Source of the DNA: a virus
DNA length: 40,745 nt
IMG/VR virus record: IMGVR_UViG_3300033153_002531
Coordinates: 1-40,745 of that record
Strand: one strand, 5' to 3'
Shown piece by piece: positions 1 through 7,335 of the stretch (the first letter of the stretch is position 1; every line of letters begins with the position of its first letter). The notes under the pieces are model-generated. The model made no database searches. It was not told the DNA's origin and worked only from the letters and a program-made list of their open reading frames with translations. A program made the position numbers and the translations under genes.

Positions 1-8
1 ACGAGAAA
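1..8. repeat. Left copy of 8-bp terminal direct repeat
   Basis: The first eight bases, acgagaaa, are identical to the last eight bases of the window. Joining the ends through one copy keeps the YopX-like gene open. Joining them without removing a copy gives a stop codon after a few codons. This fits a circular assembly cut at one point with a short residual overlap. It is too short to be a T7-type terminal repeat. Confidence 0.75.
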
Positions 9-343
9 AAGATTATATCTACTTAATAAAAGCAGAGCATGAAATAGACCTAAAAACCTTATCAATTCACGTTCCAAATATGCTAGACAAAAACGGTAAA
101 AAGATATTTGCAAGCCTTAGTGAAGATGGTGTTGGTGGCGATATTATAAAAACACCATGCACAGAAATAATATACTTGAAAAAACCAAATGTGCATGGTC
201 TTGGAGCAAAAACCAAAGAAATAAAAACAGAAGGTCTTGTTACTTGCATATTAGAGGTATATGGTGTTAAATTTAAACACAATATAAAATCTAAACATGG
301 AGTAAACATATCACTTTGTAAGGTAATGGGAATACACAAATGA
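1..343 (+). CDS. YopX-like protein, C-terminal part (gene split by window ends)
   Basis: The frame is open from base 2 and ends at 343. Its other part starts at 40637. Joined through the 8-bp overlap it makes 147 residues, a usual size for the YopX family of small phage proteins. The family signature is clear: a PNMLDKNGKKIFASLSEDG block followed by GDII, preceded by an IPIYRA start in the other part. The molecular function of YopX proteins is not established. It sits in the early/accessory block among small genes. An internal ATG at 80 exists but would remove the conserved N-terminal part, so it is unlikely to be the start. Confidence 0.8.
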   Translation, partial: REKDYIYLIKAEHEIDLKTLSIHVPNMLDKNGKKIFASLSEDGVGGDIIKTPCTEIIYLKKPNVHGLGAKTKEIKTEGLVTCILEVYGVKFKHNIKSKHGVNISLCKVMGIHK

Positions 344-396
344 AAATAGCAGAAATAGCAATATGGGGATAGTGTGAACAAAATAAAGGATAATAA

Positions 397-567
397 ATGA
401 GAAAACCAAAACTAAGTGAATTTGATGATGGTTGTGGAAACATTGATTATGAAGCCTATGATGAAACCATGGATGATTGGGGTGATATGGCTTATGAAGA
501 AGCAAGAGACAGACAGATGGAAGAAGATATGGAAAGAGAAATGGAGGAAAAAGATGTTAAAAAGTAG
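397..567 (+). CDS. Small acidic protein, unknown function
   Basis: This 56-residue frame starts at an ATG six bases after AAAGGA and ends at 567. It is rich in Asp, Glu and Met, with an acidic middle and a likely helical second half of repeated Met-Glu-Glu/Arg pairs. The next gene starts inside its last codons with its own ribosome site, so the two are probably co-translated. Another open frame across this stretch starts at 416, but it has no ribosome site there. No family is recognised. Confidence 0.65.
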   Translation: MRKPKLSEFDDGCGNIDYEAYDETMDDWGDMAYEEARDRQMEEDMEREMEEKDVKK

Positions 568-763
568 AGAAGTAGTATATGGAGCAGTTTACAACAAAGT
601 AAAAAACAATATTATTAACGCATCAGATATATCACATCATGGTTTAATGGACTTTGACTGGTTAAAAGATAAAGCTTCAAGAAGAGCAAATATTTCTGCT
701 GTTCAAAATACAAATTATTTCTTTCATAACCAAGATAAATTGGAAGAGTTTTTAAATGACTAA
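554..763 (+). CDS. Small protein, unknown function
   Basis: A 69-residue protein starting at the ATG at 554, chosen because GGAGG lies six bases upstream. A longer version of the frame from 416 would run through the preceding gene and reads as an unnatural Met/Lys/Trp-rich stretch. The protein is basic in its middle and ends in an acidic tail (EEFLND). It overlaps the gene before by 14 bases and the gene after by 8. No family is recognised. Confidence 0.6.
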   Translation: MLKSREVVYGAVYNKVKNNIINASDISHHGLMDFDWLKDKASRRANISAVQNTNYFFHNQDKLEEFLND

Positions 764-1022
764 AAATACTTTTGATTTATATAGATGTAGTGCTTTAGAG
801 TGGGCTAAACTTGACTATGAAGATGCATTGCATTTTAGAATAGACAAAGCCAAAAAAGCTATGACTTATTACAGAAGAGTATCTACCCTAATGCCAAAAA
901 TGAGTGATGGTTACAAATCTATGCAAAATAAATATCTTGATTCAGAAGATGCAAGAGAATGGAATAAAGGTTTTGTTGAAGAAATTGAAAATGAACGTAA
1001 AAAATTAAAGGAGAAACCATGA
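756..1022 (+). CDS. Hypothetical helical protein
   Basis: An 88-residue charged protein without membrane segments. Tyr, Lys and Glu are common and the last third looks strongly helical. It overlaps the previous gene by 8 bases and the next by the 4-base ATGA arrangement, which implies coupled translation. No family is recognised. Confidence 0.6.
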   Translation: MTKNTFDLYRCSALEWAKLDYEDALHFRIDKAKKAMTYYRRVSTLMPKMSDGYKSMQNKYLDSEDAREWNKGFVEEIENERKKLKEKP

Positions 1023-1387
1023 AATTAATATATGTATTAATGTGGACTTATTCAGATAATTCAGCAACAAAAGTGATTAAAGTATATGTTGATAAGGATG
1101 AAGCAAATAGAAATCTTCAAACAATGGTTGAGCATGGTGATGAGGGTAAAAAATATTATATTGAAGTATCAATTATAAAGGAATACATGGATAAGCCAAA
1201 ATTACAACTAAATGAAAAAGACGGAAATGCGTTTGCAATTATTGGTACAGCAAAGAGGGTAGCAGCCAAATGGAACAGAGATAACCCAGAAAACATTGTT
1301 GACATAGATGAGGTACAAAGAGAAGCGTTAGAAGGTGATTACGACCATGTAATTCAAACAATGATGAAATATTTTAACATATCTTAG
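1019..1387 (+). CDS. Two-domain phage protein (DUF7336-like N-terminus, KDGNAF...DYDH C-terminus)
   Basis: A 122-residue protein made of two parts. Residues 1 to about 57 look like a small domain that begins with a beta strand (MKLIYVLMWTY) followed by a D/E-rich helix, similar to the DUF7336 type. Residues about 61-122 match a widespread stand-alone phage protein recognised by KDGNAFAIIGTAKRVA and the ending GDYDHVIQTMMKYF. Neither domain has a known function. It starts in a 4-base ATGA overlap with the preceding gene. The fusion is the odd point; the N-terminal assignment is the weaker one. Confidence 0.6.
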   Translation: MKLIYVLMWTYSDNSATKVIKVYVDKDEANRNLQTMVEHGDEGKKYYIEVSIIKEYMDKPKLQLNEKDGNAFAIIGTAKRVAAKWNRDNPENIVDIDEVQREALEGDYDHVIQTMMKYFNIS

Positions 1388-1396
1388 GAGGATATT

Positions 1397-1753
1397 ATGG
1401 AAAAACTATTTGAAGAAATGCAAAAATATAGAGATGAAGTAAGAAATAAATCTAATCTTGAAGCAATACTTGCCGATAAAATGAGAGAGAGATTTCCAAA
1501 TATTGTAAATATTTACTTTTCAGAGGATTCAATAGATATAACAACCAAAAAGCACACAATAAGATTATCCACATGGAGTAAATTAAAGTATGTAATTCCT
1601 AAATTTGTTTGTGATGGTGAAACAAAAATGCCAGATACAGCAGAGGAGTTTATGGAAATGAAAGCATTTGTTGAAGATGATTATAAACAATGCTATACAG
1701 CTTTCTTCTGGCTATTTAACAGATATGACTTTGGTTACAATTATGGTTACTAA
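1397..1753 (+). CDS. Hypothetical protein
   Basis: A 118-residue protein with a good ribosome site (AGGAGG before the ATG). It has an N-terminal charged helix, a central beta-rich segment and an aromatic C-terminus (WLFNRYDFGYNYGY). A perfect DnaA-box-like TTATCCACA lies at 1565-1573 inside it, but it is alone. No family is recognised. Confidence 0.65.
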   Translation: MEKLFEEMQKYRDEVRNKSNLEAILADKMRERFPNIVNIYFSEDSIDITTKKHTIRLSTWSKLKYVIPKFVCDGETKMPDTAEEFMEMKAFVEDDYKQCYTAFFWLFNRYDFGYNYGY

Positions 1754-1910
1754 AGAAGAGGAACATGAACTACTTGAAGAGTATGGTTTTCATGTAATTG
1801 AAACAGAGGAAGAAATGGAGAACTTTGAAAACATTGAAGATGAACTTGAAGAACTAATGAAAAGTTGGGAAGGAGAAAAACATGGAATGGTTACTTATAG
1901 CAATACTTAG
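1743..1910 (+). CDS. Small acidic protein, start uncertain
   Basis: About 55 residues, very rich in Glu, with a likely coiled-coil stretch in the middle. The frame is open further upstream, to about 1668, inside the preceding gene. I chose the ATG at 1743, which overlaps that gene by 11 bases, although no clear ribosome site precedes any candidate start. Its 3' end overlaps the start of the next gene. No family is recognised. Confidence 0.45.
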   Translation: MVTKEEEHELLEEYGFHVIETEEEMENFENIEDELEELMKSWEGEKHGMVTYSNT

Positions 1911-2061
1911 TACATCAAGTACAGAGCTTGTAGTTAAAGAAAGATTTATGACTAAACAAGAATGTATATATGTTGGAAACCATCTTGTAAGCAACAGAAT
2001 GTCAGGAACGGGAAGCAATGCAAAATGCTTTGAAGTAAACAAAATAAGGATAAAAAGATGA
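1882..2061 (+). CDS. Small protein with N-terminal hydrophobic segment and two Cys
   Basis: A 59-residue protein with AAGGAG well placed before the ATG at 1882. It opens with a short hydrophobic stretch (MEWLLIAILS) that could be a weak signal or anchor. Two cysteines follow, near residues 28 and 49, in a basic remainder, so export and a disulfide are possible. Its stop overlaps the nuclease start as ATGA. It shows how dense the translation units are here. No family is recognised. Confidence 0.6.
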   Translation: MEWLLIAILSTSSTELVVKERFMTKQECIYVGNHLVSNRMSGTGSNAKCFEVNKIRIKR

Positions 2062-3002
2062 ACAAACTAACAAATGAAAGTAAAATTACATTACCAATCG
2101 CAGTATGGTTGGCACACGACAGCTATGATTATGATGATAGAAAAAATCTAATCTCTGTCACAAGTCTTTTAAAACCAACAAGAATGATTGTTCTTGGTAG
2201 AAAATTTACAGATACAAGTAAAACCATTGATGTTGAAAACCTTATTGCTTCCTCTATGGGTACTGCATTACATGATAGTGTTGAGTTCTCTTGGAAAGAC
2301 AGGGATAAGGCTATTGAGACACTTGCAAGACTTGGATATATAGAAGGTGCTGCTATCTTTGACAACATTACTTTTGAAAAGCGTTCTGAAATGGTATTTG
2401 GTGATTATATTATCTCTGGTAAGTTTGATATTGTATTTGCTGGTTTTGTACAGGATATTAAATCAACTACGGTTTGGGCTTGGATGAATGACAGTAATGA
2501 GTTTGAACATAAGTTTCAACTTAGTGCATACAAACTGCTGAATCCAGACATTATCACAGAGGACATTGGCTACATCGAATATATCTTTACTGATTGGAGT
2601 AAGGCAGAAGCAAGACGTAACAGACAATATCCACAAAGTAGAGTTGCAACAAAAGAAGTTCATCTTTTTAGTGAAGAAGAAATGGTTGAATTGATTGAAA
2701 GAAAACTTCATCATGTTACAGAGCAGATGCAGCTAAATGAACCAGAGATTGAATATTGTACAGATGATGAACTTTGGTCCACTAAAGACACTTGGAAGTA
2801 TTACAAGAATCCAGCAAGTACAAGAAGAGCTACGAAAAACTATGACAATATTGATGATGCTCATGCTCACTTCGTAAAAGATAATAGTAAGGGAGTTGTT
2901 AAACATTTTCCAGCAGAAGCTAAGAGGTGCAAATACTGTAACTTTACAGAAATTTGTAGTCAGTATAAACAATTAAAAGAAGAAGGAAGAATCAATGAGT
3001 AA
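2058..3002 (+). CDS. PD-(D/E)XK nuclease, Cas4/RecB type, with C-terminal Cys cluster
   Basis: A 314-residue DNA exonuclease-like protein. It carries the RecB/Cas4-type motif set: His72, Asp124 in GKFDIV, Asp133-x-Lys135 in QDIKST, and the Q154xxxY158 motif. The segment SLLKP near residue 38 is also typical of phage members. Cys291, Cys294 and Cys300, with Cys234 as a possible fourth ligand, resemble the 4Fe-4S cluster of Cas4 and AddB nucleases; a zinc site is the alternative. It lies at the head of the replication module that also encodes a primase-like protein, Erf and SSB. It probably processes DNA ends for annealing. Start is in an ATGA overlap. Confidence 0.82.
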   Translation: MNKLTNESKITLPIAVWLAHDSYDYDDRKNLISVTSLLKPTRMIVLGRKFTDTSKTIDVENLIASSMGTALHDSVEFSWKDRDKAIETLARLGYIEGAAIFDNITFEKRSEMVFGDYIISGKFDIVFAGFVQDIKSTTVWAWMNDSNEFEHKFQLSAYKLLNPDIITEDIGYIEYIFTDWSKAEARRNRQYPQSRVATKEVHLFSEEEMVELIERKLHHVTEQMQLNEPEIEYCTDDELWSTKDTWKYYKNPASTRRATKNYDNIDDAHAHFVKDNSKGVVKHFPAEAKRCKYCNFTEICSQYKQLKEEGRINE

Positions 3003-3315
3003 TTTACTTGATAATACAACACAACATGAAAAAAGTTTTATTTGGGCTGTAGAAAATAATAGGGGTGACATTAAAAATAAAGAGAAGTTTTATCCTATCT
3101 TGGTTGACATCTATGAGAATAGTACAAATTCAATGCGTGAACAATTAACCAAGGGTAAGATGATTGGTATTATGAATATTCAAAAATTTACAGATAATCT
3201 TTTTCTTGCAGAGCAAGAGGTATTATTGAAAAAGATTGCTGAAATTAACAAGCCAAGTATCAGAAAAATTACTTTTGAATATGATAAAATTTTGGCAAAC
3301 AGACCATTAAATTAG
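2995..3315 (+). CDS. Hypothetical protein next to the nuclease
   Basis: A 106-residue charged protein, overlapping the nuclease gene by 8 bases, with AGAAGGAAG upstream. It is mostly helical in appearance and has no cysteine or membrane segment. Its stop codon overlaps the run-in to a promoter-like TATAAT at 3318. Position suggests an accessory of the nuclease, but nothing in the sequence shows this. Confidence 0.6.
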   Translation: MSNLLDNTTQHEKSFIWAVENNRGDIKNKEKFYPILVDIYENSTNSMREQLTKGKMIGIMNIQKFTDNLFLAEQEVLLKKIAEINKPSIRKITFEYDKILANRPLN

Positions 3316-3317
3316 GG

Positions 3318-3323
3318 TATAAT
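3318..3323 (+). promoter_or_regulatory. Predicted sigma70-type -10 element (TATAAT)
   Basis: A perfect TATAAT in the 29-base gap after the gene ending at 3315. The context TTAGGGTATAATATATATTA closely resembles TTTAGATATAATATATATAG at 35751-35770. Transcription would start near 3330 and feed the genes leading to the primase. No clear -35 box is seen, which is common in Campylobacterota promoters. Confidence 0.55.
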
Positions 3324-3344
3324 ATATATTACTTGGAGTAACAA

Positions 3345-3614
3345 ATGAAGAACAATCACATCATTGAATTGATAGAAAATAAGTTTGGAGATTTTATTGT
3401 ATTCAGTAAAAGATTTACTCCAAATACAGTTTTATATGTTAAAAATAAAAAGGTAATCAAAACAGATTATTTTACAAACTCTATACAAGAAGAGGTAAAC
3501 ATTGTGTTATCAAGACTTAAAAAACCAATTTGGGATATGCAAATAGACGAAGATATGGTTGAAGAAGTAATAATTGATGAACATGGTTTTTGGCAATTCA
3601 CACTAAAGTTATAA
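3345..3614 (+). CDS. Hypothetical protein
   Basis: An 89-residue protein that is first after the predicted promoter at 3318, with TTGGAG before its ATG. It has a basic N-terminal half and an acidic C-terminal half with several short predicted strands. No motif or family is recognised. Confidence 0.6.
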   Translation: MKNNHIIELIENKFGDFIVFSKRFTPNTVLYVKNKKVIKTDYFTNSIQEEVNIVLSRLKKPIWDMQIDEDMVEEVIIDEHGFWQFTLKL

Positions 3615-3626
3615 AGGAAAAAAACA

Positions 3627-3845
3627 ATGGACGTAACAGTTGATACAAAATTAGGAAAGATTGATGATAAAGATTTTATTGATATTCAAACATCTATTGG
3701 TAAACAACAACAGGCTATCGTAAGATATATTTATCAAAAAACAGATGAAGCAATCATAAAAAATATGCCAATAGATATACTTATGGATATGTTTTTAATG
3801 TCTAAAAAAGAATTAGAGAGGAGAGGACACCATGAAACCAAATGA
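3627..3845 (+). CDS. Small hypothetical protein
   Basis: A 72-residue protein with AAAGGA upstream of its ATG. It looks helical, with a Met-rich middle (MPIDILMDMFLMS) and a basic end. It overlaps the next gene by 14 bases. No family is recognised. Confidence 0.6.
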   Translation: MDVTVDTKLGKIDDKDFIDIQTSIGKQQQAIVRYIYQKTDEAIIKNMPIDILMDMFLMSKKELERRGHHETK

Positions 3846-4014
3846 ACACTCTGAATTAGTTAAAAAAACAGATGTTAAGGTAGTTGCTGCTGTTAATGCA
3901 ATTACTTTTGAGAATTCACACATTGTAGCACAGCTATTAATACATAATGATGTTGGTATTGCAATAGCACTAATACGAGAGTTAAGACATCAAATTAAAT
4001 CAGAGGACAGATAA
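3832..4014 (+). CDS. Small hypothetical protein
   Basis: A 60-residue protein with GAGAGGAGAGG before its ATG. It is helical in appearance, with an Ala/Val-rich middle and no transmembrane character. It is immediately followed by the next ATG after its stop. No family is recognised. Confidence 0.58.
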   Translation: MKPNEHSELVKKTDVKVVAAVNAITFENSHIVAQLLIHNDVGIAIALIRELRHQIKSEDR

Positions 4015-4200
4015 ATGGAAAAACTAAGTAAAGAAGCAGAAGAATTTTTAAAAAATGAACCAACAATAAAAGATAGTATTAAATTACTTAACTTTAAAAA
4101 TGTTCATTTATTCATTGAGGTGATTGTAAAAAAATATCCTGATTTTGCAGTAGAAATGGAAGCTGAAATTTCAGCACAAATAGACAAGGAGTTTAGTTAA
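4015..4200 (+). CDS. Small helical protein before the primase gene
   Basis: A 61-residue Lys/Glu-rich helical protein. Its ATG directly follows the previous stop, and its own stop directly precedes the ATG of the 718-residue replication protein. Such contact suggests strict co-translation with the replication protein. No family is recognised. Confidence 0.58.
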   Translation: MEKLSKEAEEFLKNEPTIKDSIKLLNFKNVHLFIEVIVKKYPDFAVEMEAEISAQIDKEFS

Positions 4201-6357
4201 ATGGAAGAACTAGAAAACGATATGGTGATTAATAATTTTCACCCAAAGATGGAAGAGATTGTTGATTTACTTGTAGCCAGAACAGGTACTCAAGATAGAA
4301 ACTTCTTTAGAATTATGGTTACATACAAATTTGCAGAAGTAGCCACAAACATGAGAGCAAATATTCACTATGCTGGAACTAAAAATATTCCTTGTAATGT
4401 ATATGCATTAGACTTAGCACCAAGTGGATATTCAAAAAATGCATCAATGAACATACTTGATAAAGATATTTTCAAGGGATTTAAAGACTTGTTTATGGAA
4501 GAAACCATGAAAGAGGTTCAAGATACTTCACTTGCTAGATTAGCAGAAGGTGTAAGTTTATCTCTCGGTATTGAAATTGAAGAAGCTTATGCAAAAATTG
4601 AGAAAGAATATAACAACTTACCTACGTTCCTGTACCAATTTGGAGCATCAACCATAGAAGGTGTTAAGTCACTCAGAACAAAGCTCTCTATGGCTAATAT
4701 TGGAGCAACAAACAACATCATGGATGAGATAGGTCACAACATCATGGAGAATAAAGAAACCATGAAATTATACTTTGATACTTATGACCTTGGATTGAGC
4801 AAAAACAAACTTATCAAGATTGACTCCAATAGAGATTTATCTGGTGCAGTTCCTTGTAACTTGTTTGCATTTGGTACACAGTCAAGACTACTTGATGGTG
4901 CAACAGTTGAAAAGACTTTCTTTGAATTCTTGGAAGATGGTTATGGAAGACGTTTCTTGTTTGGTTATGTTGATGGTGCTGAAAAGAAAAAGCTTACAGG
5001 TGCAGAAAAATATGCAATGATTATGGACCCAAAGGTTGAAAATAAATTAAGTGACTTCAATAGAGAATTTACATATCTTGCTGACATTGAAAACCATGAT
5101 AAGGAATTTAAACTATCACGGGTATGTACCGAAAAGATTATGGACTACCAAACAATTTGTGAGGATAGAGCATCTGAACTTCGTGACCATGAATCGATAC
5201 TCAAGGCAGTAATTGAACACAGTTATTGGAGAGTGCTTAAAGTAGCTGGTGCTTATGCTTTCATCGATGCATCTGATGAGATTACAGAAAGTCATATTGA
5301 CAATGCTATTGAACTTGCTGAAATGAGTATTGCAAGCTTTATGACAATGCTTAAAAGAGAAAGACCCTATGAGAAACTTGCTAAATATATCTCAAGTGCA
5401 GAAGGTAAACTGACACAGGTTGACTTAACAGAGGACTTAGCTTTTTATAAAGGTTCTGAAACTCAAAGAAGAGACTTGATGAATATGGCTGTAGCATTTG
5501 GATATAACAATAATATTATTATCAGAAAAACTATCCATGATGGTATTGAATTTGTTGAGGGTGAAACACTAAAAGAAGTTGATAAAGATAATCTTACTGT
5601 ATCTTGGAGTAAGGATATAGCTTACAACTTTAAAGAGAAAACTGAATTGAAATCGAAAGATTTATACAAGGTTGCAACATCAAAAGGTGTTCATTATTGT
5701 AGTCATCAATTCAAAGGTGGTCATAGAAATGCTGACAATGCAGAGAAAGGGTTTGATATACTTATCCTTGATGTAGACCATGGTTTGCCTATTGAAGTTT
5801 GTAAAACACTTCTACAAGAGTATGAGTTTACAATCGTAACAACCAAGAGACATACTGAATCAAACAATAGATATAGAATTATGATGCCAATGAGCCACGA
5901 ACTGCAACTTGATAAAAATGAACACAAAAAGTTTATGAAAAATGTATTTGATTTTATGCCTTTCGATTGTGATGAGCAGACAGCAGATATTTCAAGAAAA
6001 TGGCAAGCCTTTGAAGGTGGTGTTCATATTTATAATGAGGGAACCTTAATAGATGTTCTTCCTTTTATTCCTGATACAACTAAACAGGAAAGACAAAGAG
6101 ATTTATCAAAAAGATATATAGGTGTAGAGTCACTACAAAGATGGTTCCTGATGAACATGAATGAGGAAGATGGTAGAAACAATATGCTTATACAGTATGC
6201 TCTTGCATTACTTGATAACGGTATGACTTCTGATGGTATTAGACATAGTGTTTATGATATGAATACAAAGTTAAATGTACCACTAAATGAAAGAGAGATT
6301 GATTCAACAATTATGAAGACAGTTCTTCGTAAAGAATTTGAAAGAGAGAGTAAATAA
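4201..6357 (+). CDS. Replication protein: DUF3987-like ATPase plus AEP-type primase plus PriCT-like end
   Basis: A 718-residue protein. N-terminal part: a P-loop-like APSGYSKN at 73-80, a Walker B-like IMDEIG with Asp175-Glu176, and an arginine-finger-like GRR at 249-251, as in DUF3987 phage helicase/ATPases. C-terminal part: archaeo-eukaryotic primase motifs, namely LDVD with Asp524 and Asp526, KRH with His551 followed by RYR at 557-559, and FDCDE with Asp589/Asp591. Residues about 630-718 resemble PriCT, with a GRNNMLIQYALALLDNG segment. The P-loop lacks both glycines flanking the loop and the Ser/Thr after Lys79, so ATP binding may be altered. It probably primes and organises phage replication with host polymerase, as no phage DNA polymerase is seen. 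Confidence 0.75.
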   Translation: MEELENDMVINNFHPKMEEIVDLLVARTGTQDRNFFRIMVTYKFAEVATNMRANIHYAGTKNIPCNVYALDLAPSGYSKNASMNILDKDIFKGFKDLFMEETMKEVQDTSLARLAEGVSLSLGIEIEEAYAKIEKEYNNLPTFLYQFGASTIEGVKSLRTKLSMANIGATNNIMDEIGHNIMENKETMKLYFDTYDLGLSKNKLIKIDSNRDLSGAVPCNLFAFGTQSRLLDGATVEKTFFEFLEDGYGRRFLFGYVDGAEKKKLTGAEKYAMIMDPKVENKLSDFNREFTYLADIENHDKEFKLSRVCTEKIMDYQTICEDRASELRDHESILKAVIEHSYWRVLKVAGAYAFIDASDEITESHIDNAIELAEMSIASFMTMLKRERPYEKLAKYISSAEGKLTQVDLTEDLAFYKGSETQRRDLMNMAVAFGYNNNIIIRKTIHDGIEFVEGETLKEVDKDNLTVSWSKDIAYNFKEKTELKSKDLYKVATSKGVHYCSHQFKGGHRNADNAEKGFDILILDVDHGLPIEVCKTLLQEYEFTIVTTKRHTESNNRYRIMMPMSHELQLDKNEHKKFMKNVFDFMPFDCDEQTADISRKWQAFEGGVHIYNEGTLIDVLPFIPDTTKQERQRDLSKRYIGVESLQRWFLMNMNEEDGRNNMLIQYALALLDNGMTSDGIRHSVYDMNTKLNVPLNEREIDSTIMKTVLRKEFERESK

Positions 6358-6358
6358 A

Positions 6359-6649
6359 ATGACTACAAAACATGCAAAACTAATTGAAATGTATTTTGAT
6401 GCAGGTCATATTATTAAAATTGATGATAGTGGATATGTAGATAGTGAGGTTCAAGGTATCTATGAAAATGACGATGGAATTATGGTTTATGATAGTGAAG
6501 TTTTTAGCGAAAGACCATTATCGGAGGTTCGTCTTGACAATGTTATAGTTGCTAATCCAATTCGTGATTTAAAAAGTACCCTTGAAGTACATGAGTATAC
6601 ATCAGATGATGATAAATATGTTAGCTTTATAGATGGGAATGCAATATAA
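6359..6649 (+). CDS. Small acidic protein, unknown
   Basis: A 96-residue acidic protein (many Asp, Glu and Tyr). I chose the ATG at 6359, just after the stop of the replication gene, rather than an upstream in-frame ATG at 6338 that lies within that gene. The ribosome site is weak (GAGAGAG), fitting re-initiation. It is the last gene before the structured gap that precedes the Erf gene. No family is recognised. Confidence 0.58.
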   Translation: MTTKHAKLIEMYFDAGHIIKIDDSGYVDSEVQGIYENDDGIMVYDSEVFSERPLSEVRLDNVIVANPIRDLKSTLEVHEYTSDDDKYVSFIDGNAI

Positions 6650-6655
6650 AATAAG

Positions 6656-6785
6656 ATGGTTGAGCATGGTTTGTTTTCCCTAAGCCTTATGGTTTACATG
6701 CTTGTAATGTTTATCCCCATCAACCGAATAATTGCAATGTGTCACTTCTGGTCCAGAGCTTAGATAGAAACAGGGTGAAGTGACT
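6656..6785 (+). promoter_or_regulatory. Structured 5' leader upstream of the Erf gene
   Basis: The 167-base gap 6650-6816 holds two perfect paired regions. The first nests GGTTGA (6658-6663) with TCAACC (6720-6725) around GCATG with CATGC. The second pairs GTCACTTC (6741-6748) with GAAGTGAC (6777-6784) across a 28-base loop. Neither is followed by a T run, so these are not intrinsic terminators. A 35-codon hydrophobic frame at 6656-6763 lies across it without a ribosome site; its codon choice differs from its neighbours and I do not call it a gene. A leader RNA, processing site or protein-binding RNA is possible. Confidence 0.5.
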
Positions 6786-6816
6786 AGGTACAAAATAAAA
6801 TACAAAGGAAAGAAAC

Positions 6817-7323
6817 ATGGAAAAAGAACCAACAGGAGTAGAAGAAGCTGCTCAAGCTATCGAAAAGAAAGAGGTAGTAAAACCTAACCCAATCGTAAAG
6901 GTTGCAAGAGTTTTTGGAGAACAAATGTCTGAAAATATTGGAAATTTAGCAGGAGCATTGGCTAAAGCACAAGGTGAAATGACAAATGGAATTAAAGGTA
7001 AAGAGGGCTATGGATATAAATATATGGAACTTGGTTCTTTGATTGAAATAGCAAGACCAGCTTTAAGTAAAAATGAAATTGCAGTAGTACAAAGCCATGA
7101 GTTTATCAGTAATGCAAAACCTTCTTTGGTGACACATACTACAATGATTCATAGCTCTGGTGAATGGATGAAAAACAGTCTTGAACTACCCATTACAATT
7201 ATGAAACAACTTACAGCAGCACAGATGATTGGTGTAGCATCGACTTATGGAAGAAGATACGCACTACAAGCAATATGTTTGATAGCATCAGAAGATGACA
7301 CAGACGGAACAACTAAAAAATAA
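6817..7323 (+). CDS. erf: Erf-family single-strand annealing recombination protein
   Basis: A 168-residue Erf superfamily protein. The fold signature is clear: GYKYMELGSLIEIARPAL near residue 70, a VTHTTMIHSSGEW block, a LELPI strand, then QMIGVASTYGRRYALQAICL and an acidic ending. These proteins bind single-stranded DNA and anneal complementary strands, usually with an exonuclease and SSB, both present here. The length is typical of the short Erf core. The ribosome site is AAAGGAAAG. The gene is first after the structured leader and is followed 12 bases later by the SSB-like gene. Confidence 0.88.
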   Translation: MEKEPTGVEEAAQAIEKKEVVKPNPIVKVARVFGEQMSENIGNLAGALAKAQGEMTNGIKGKEGYGYKYMELGSLIEIARPALSKNEIAVVQSHEFISNAKPSLVTHTTMIHSSGEWMKNSLELPITIMKQLTAAQMIGVASTYGRRYALQAICLIASEDDTDGTTKK

Positions 7324-7335
7324 AAGGAATTTATT

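Noticed and set aside
340-372. 10-codon frame overlapping the YopX-like stop
   Set aside because: Too short and without a ribosome site of its own.
416-763. Long frame covering two small genes
   Set aside because: Its first 46 codons are out of frame with the well-initiated 397-567 gene; the true start is at 554 after GGAGG.
1565-1573. Perfect DnaA box TTATCCACA
   Set aside because: It is single and inside a coding gene; no cluster nearby, so no origin call.
6656-6763. 35-codon hydrophobic frame before the Erf gene
   Set aside because: No ribosome site, rare codons for this genome, and it coincides with strong RNA pairings; kept only as an alternative in the finding.
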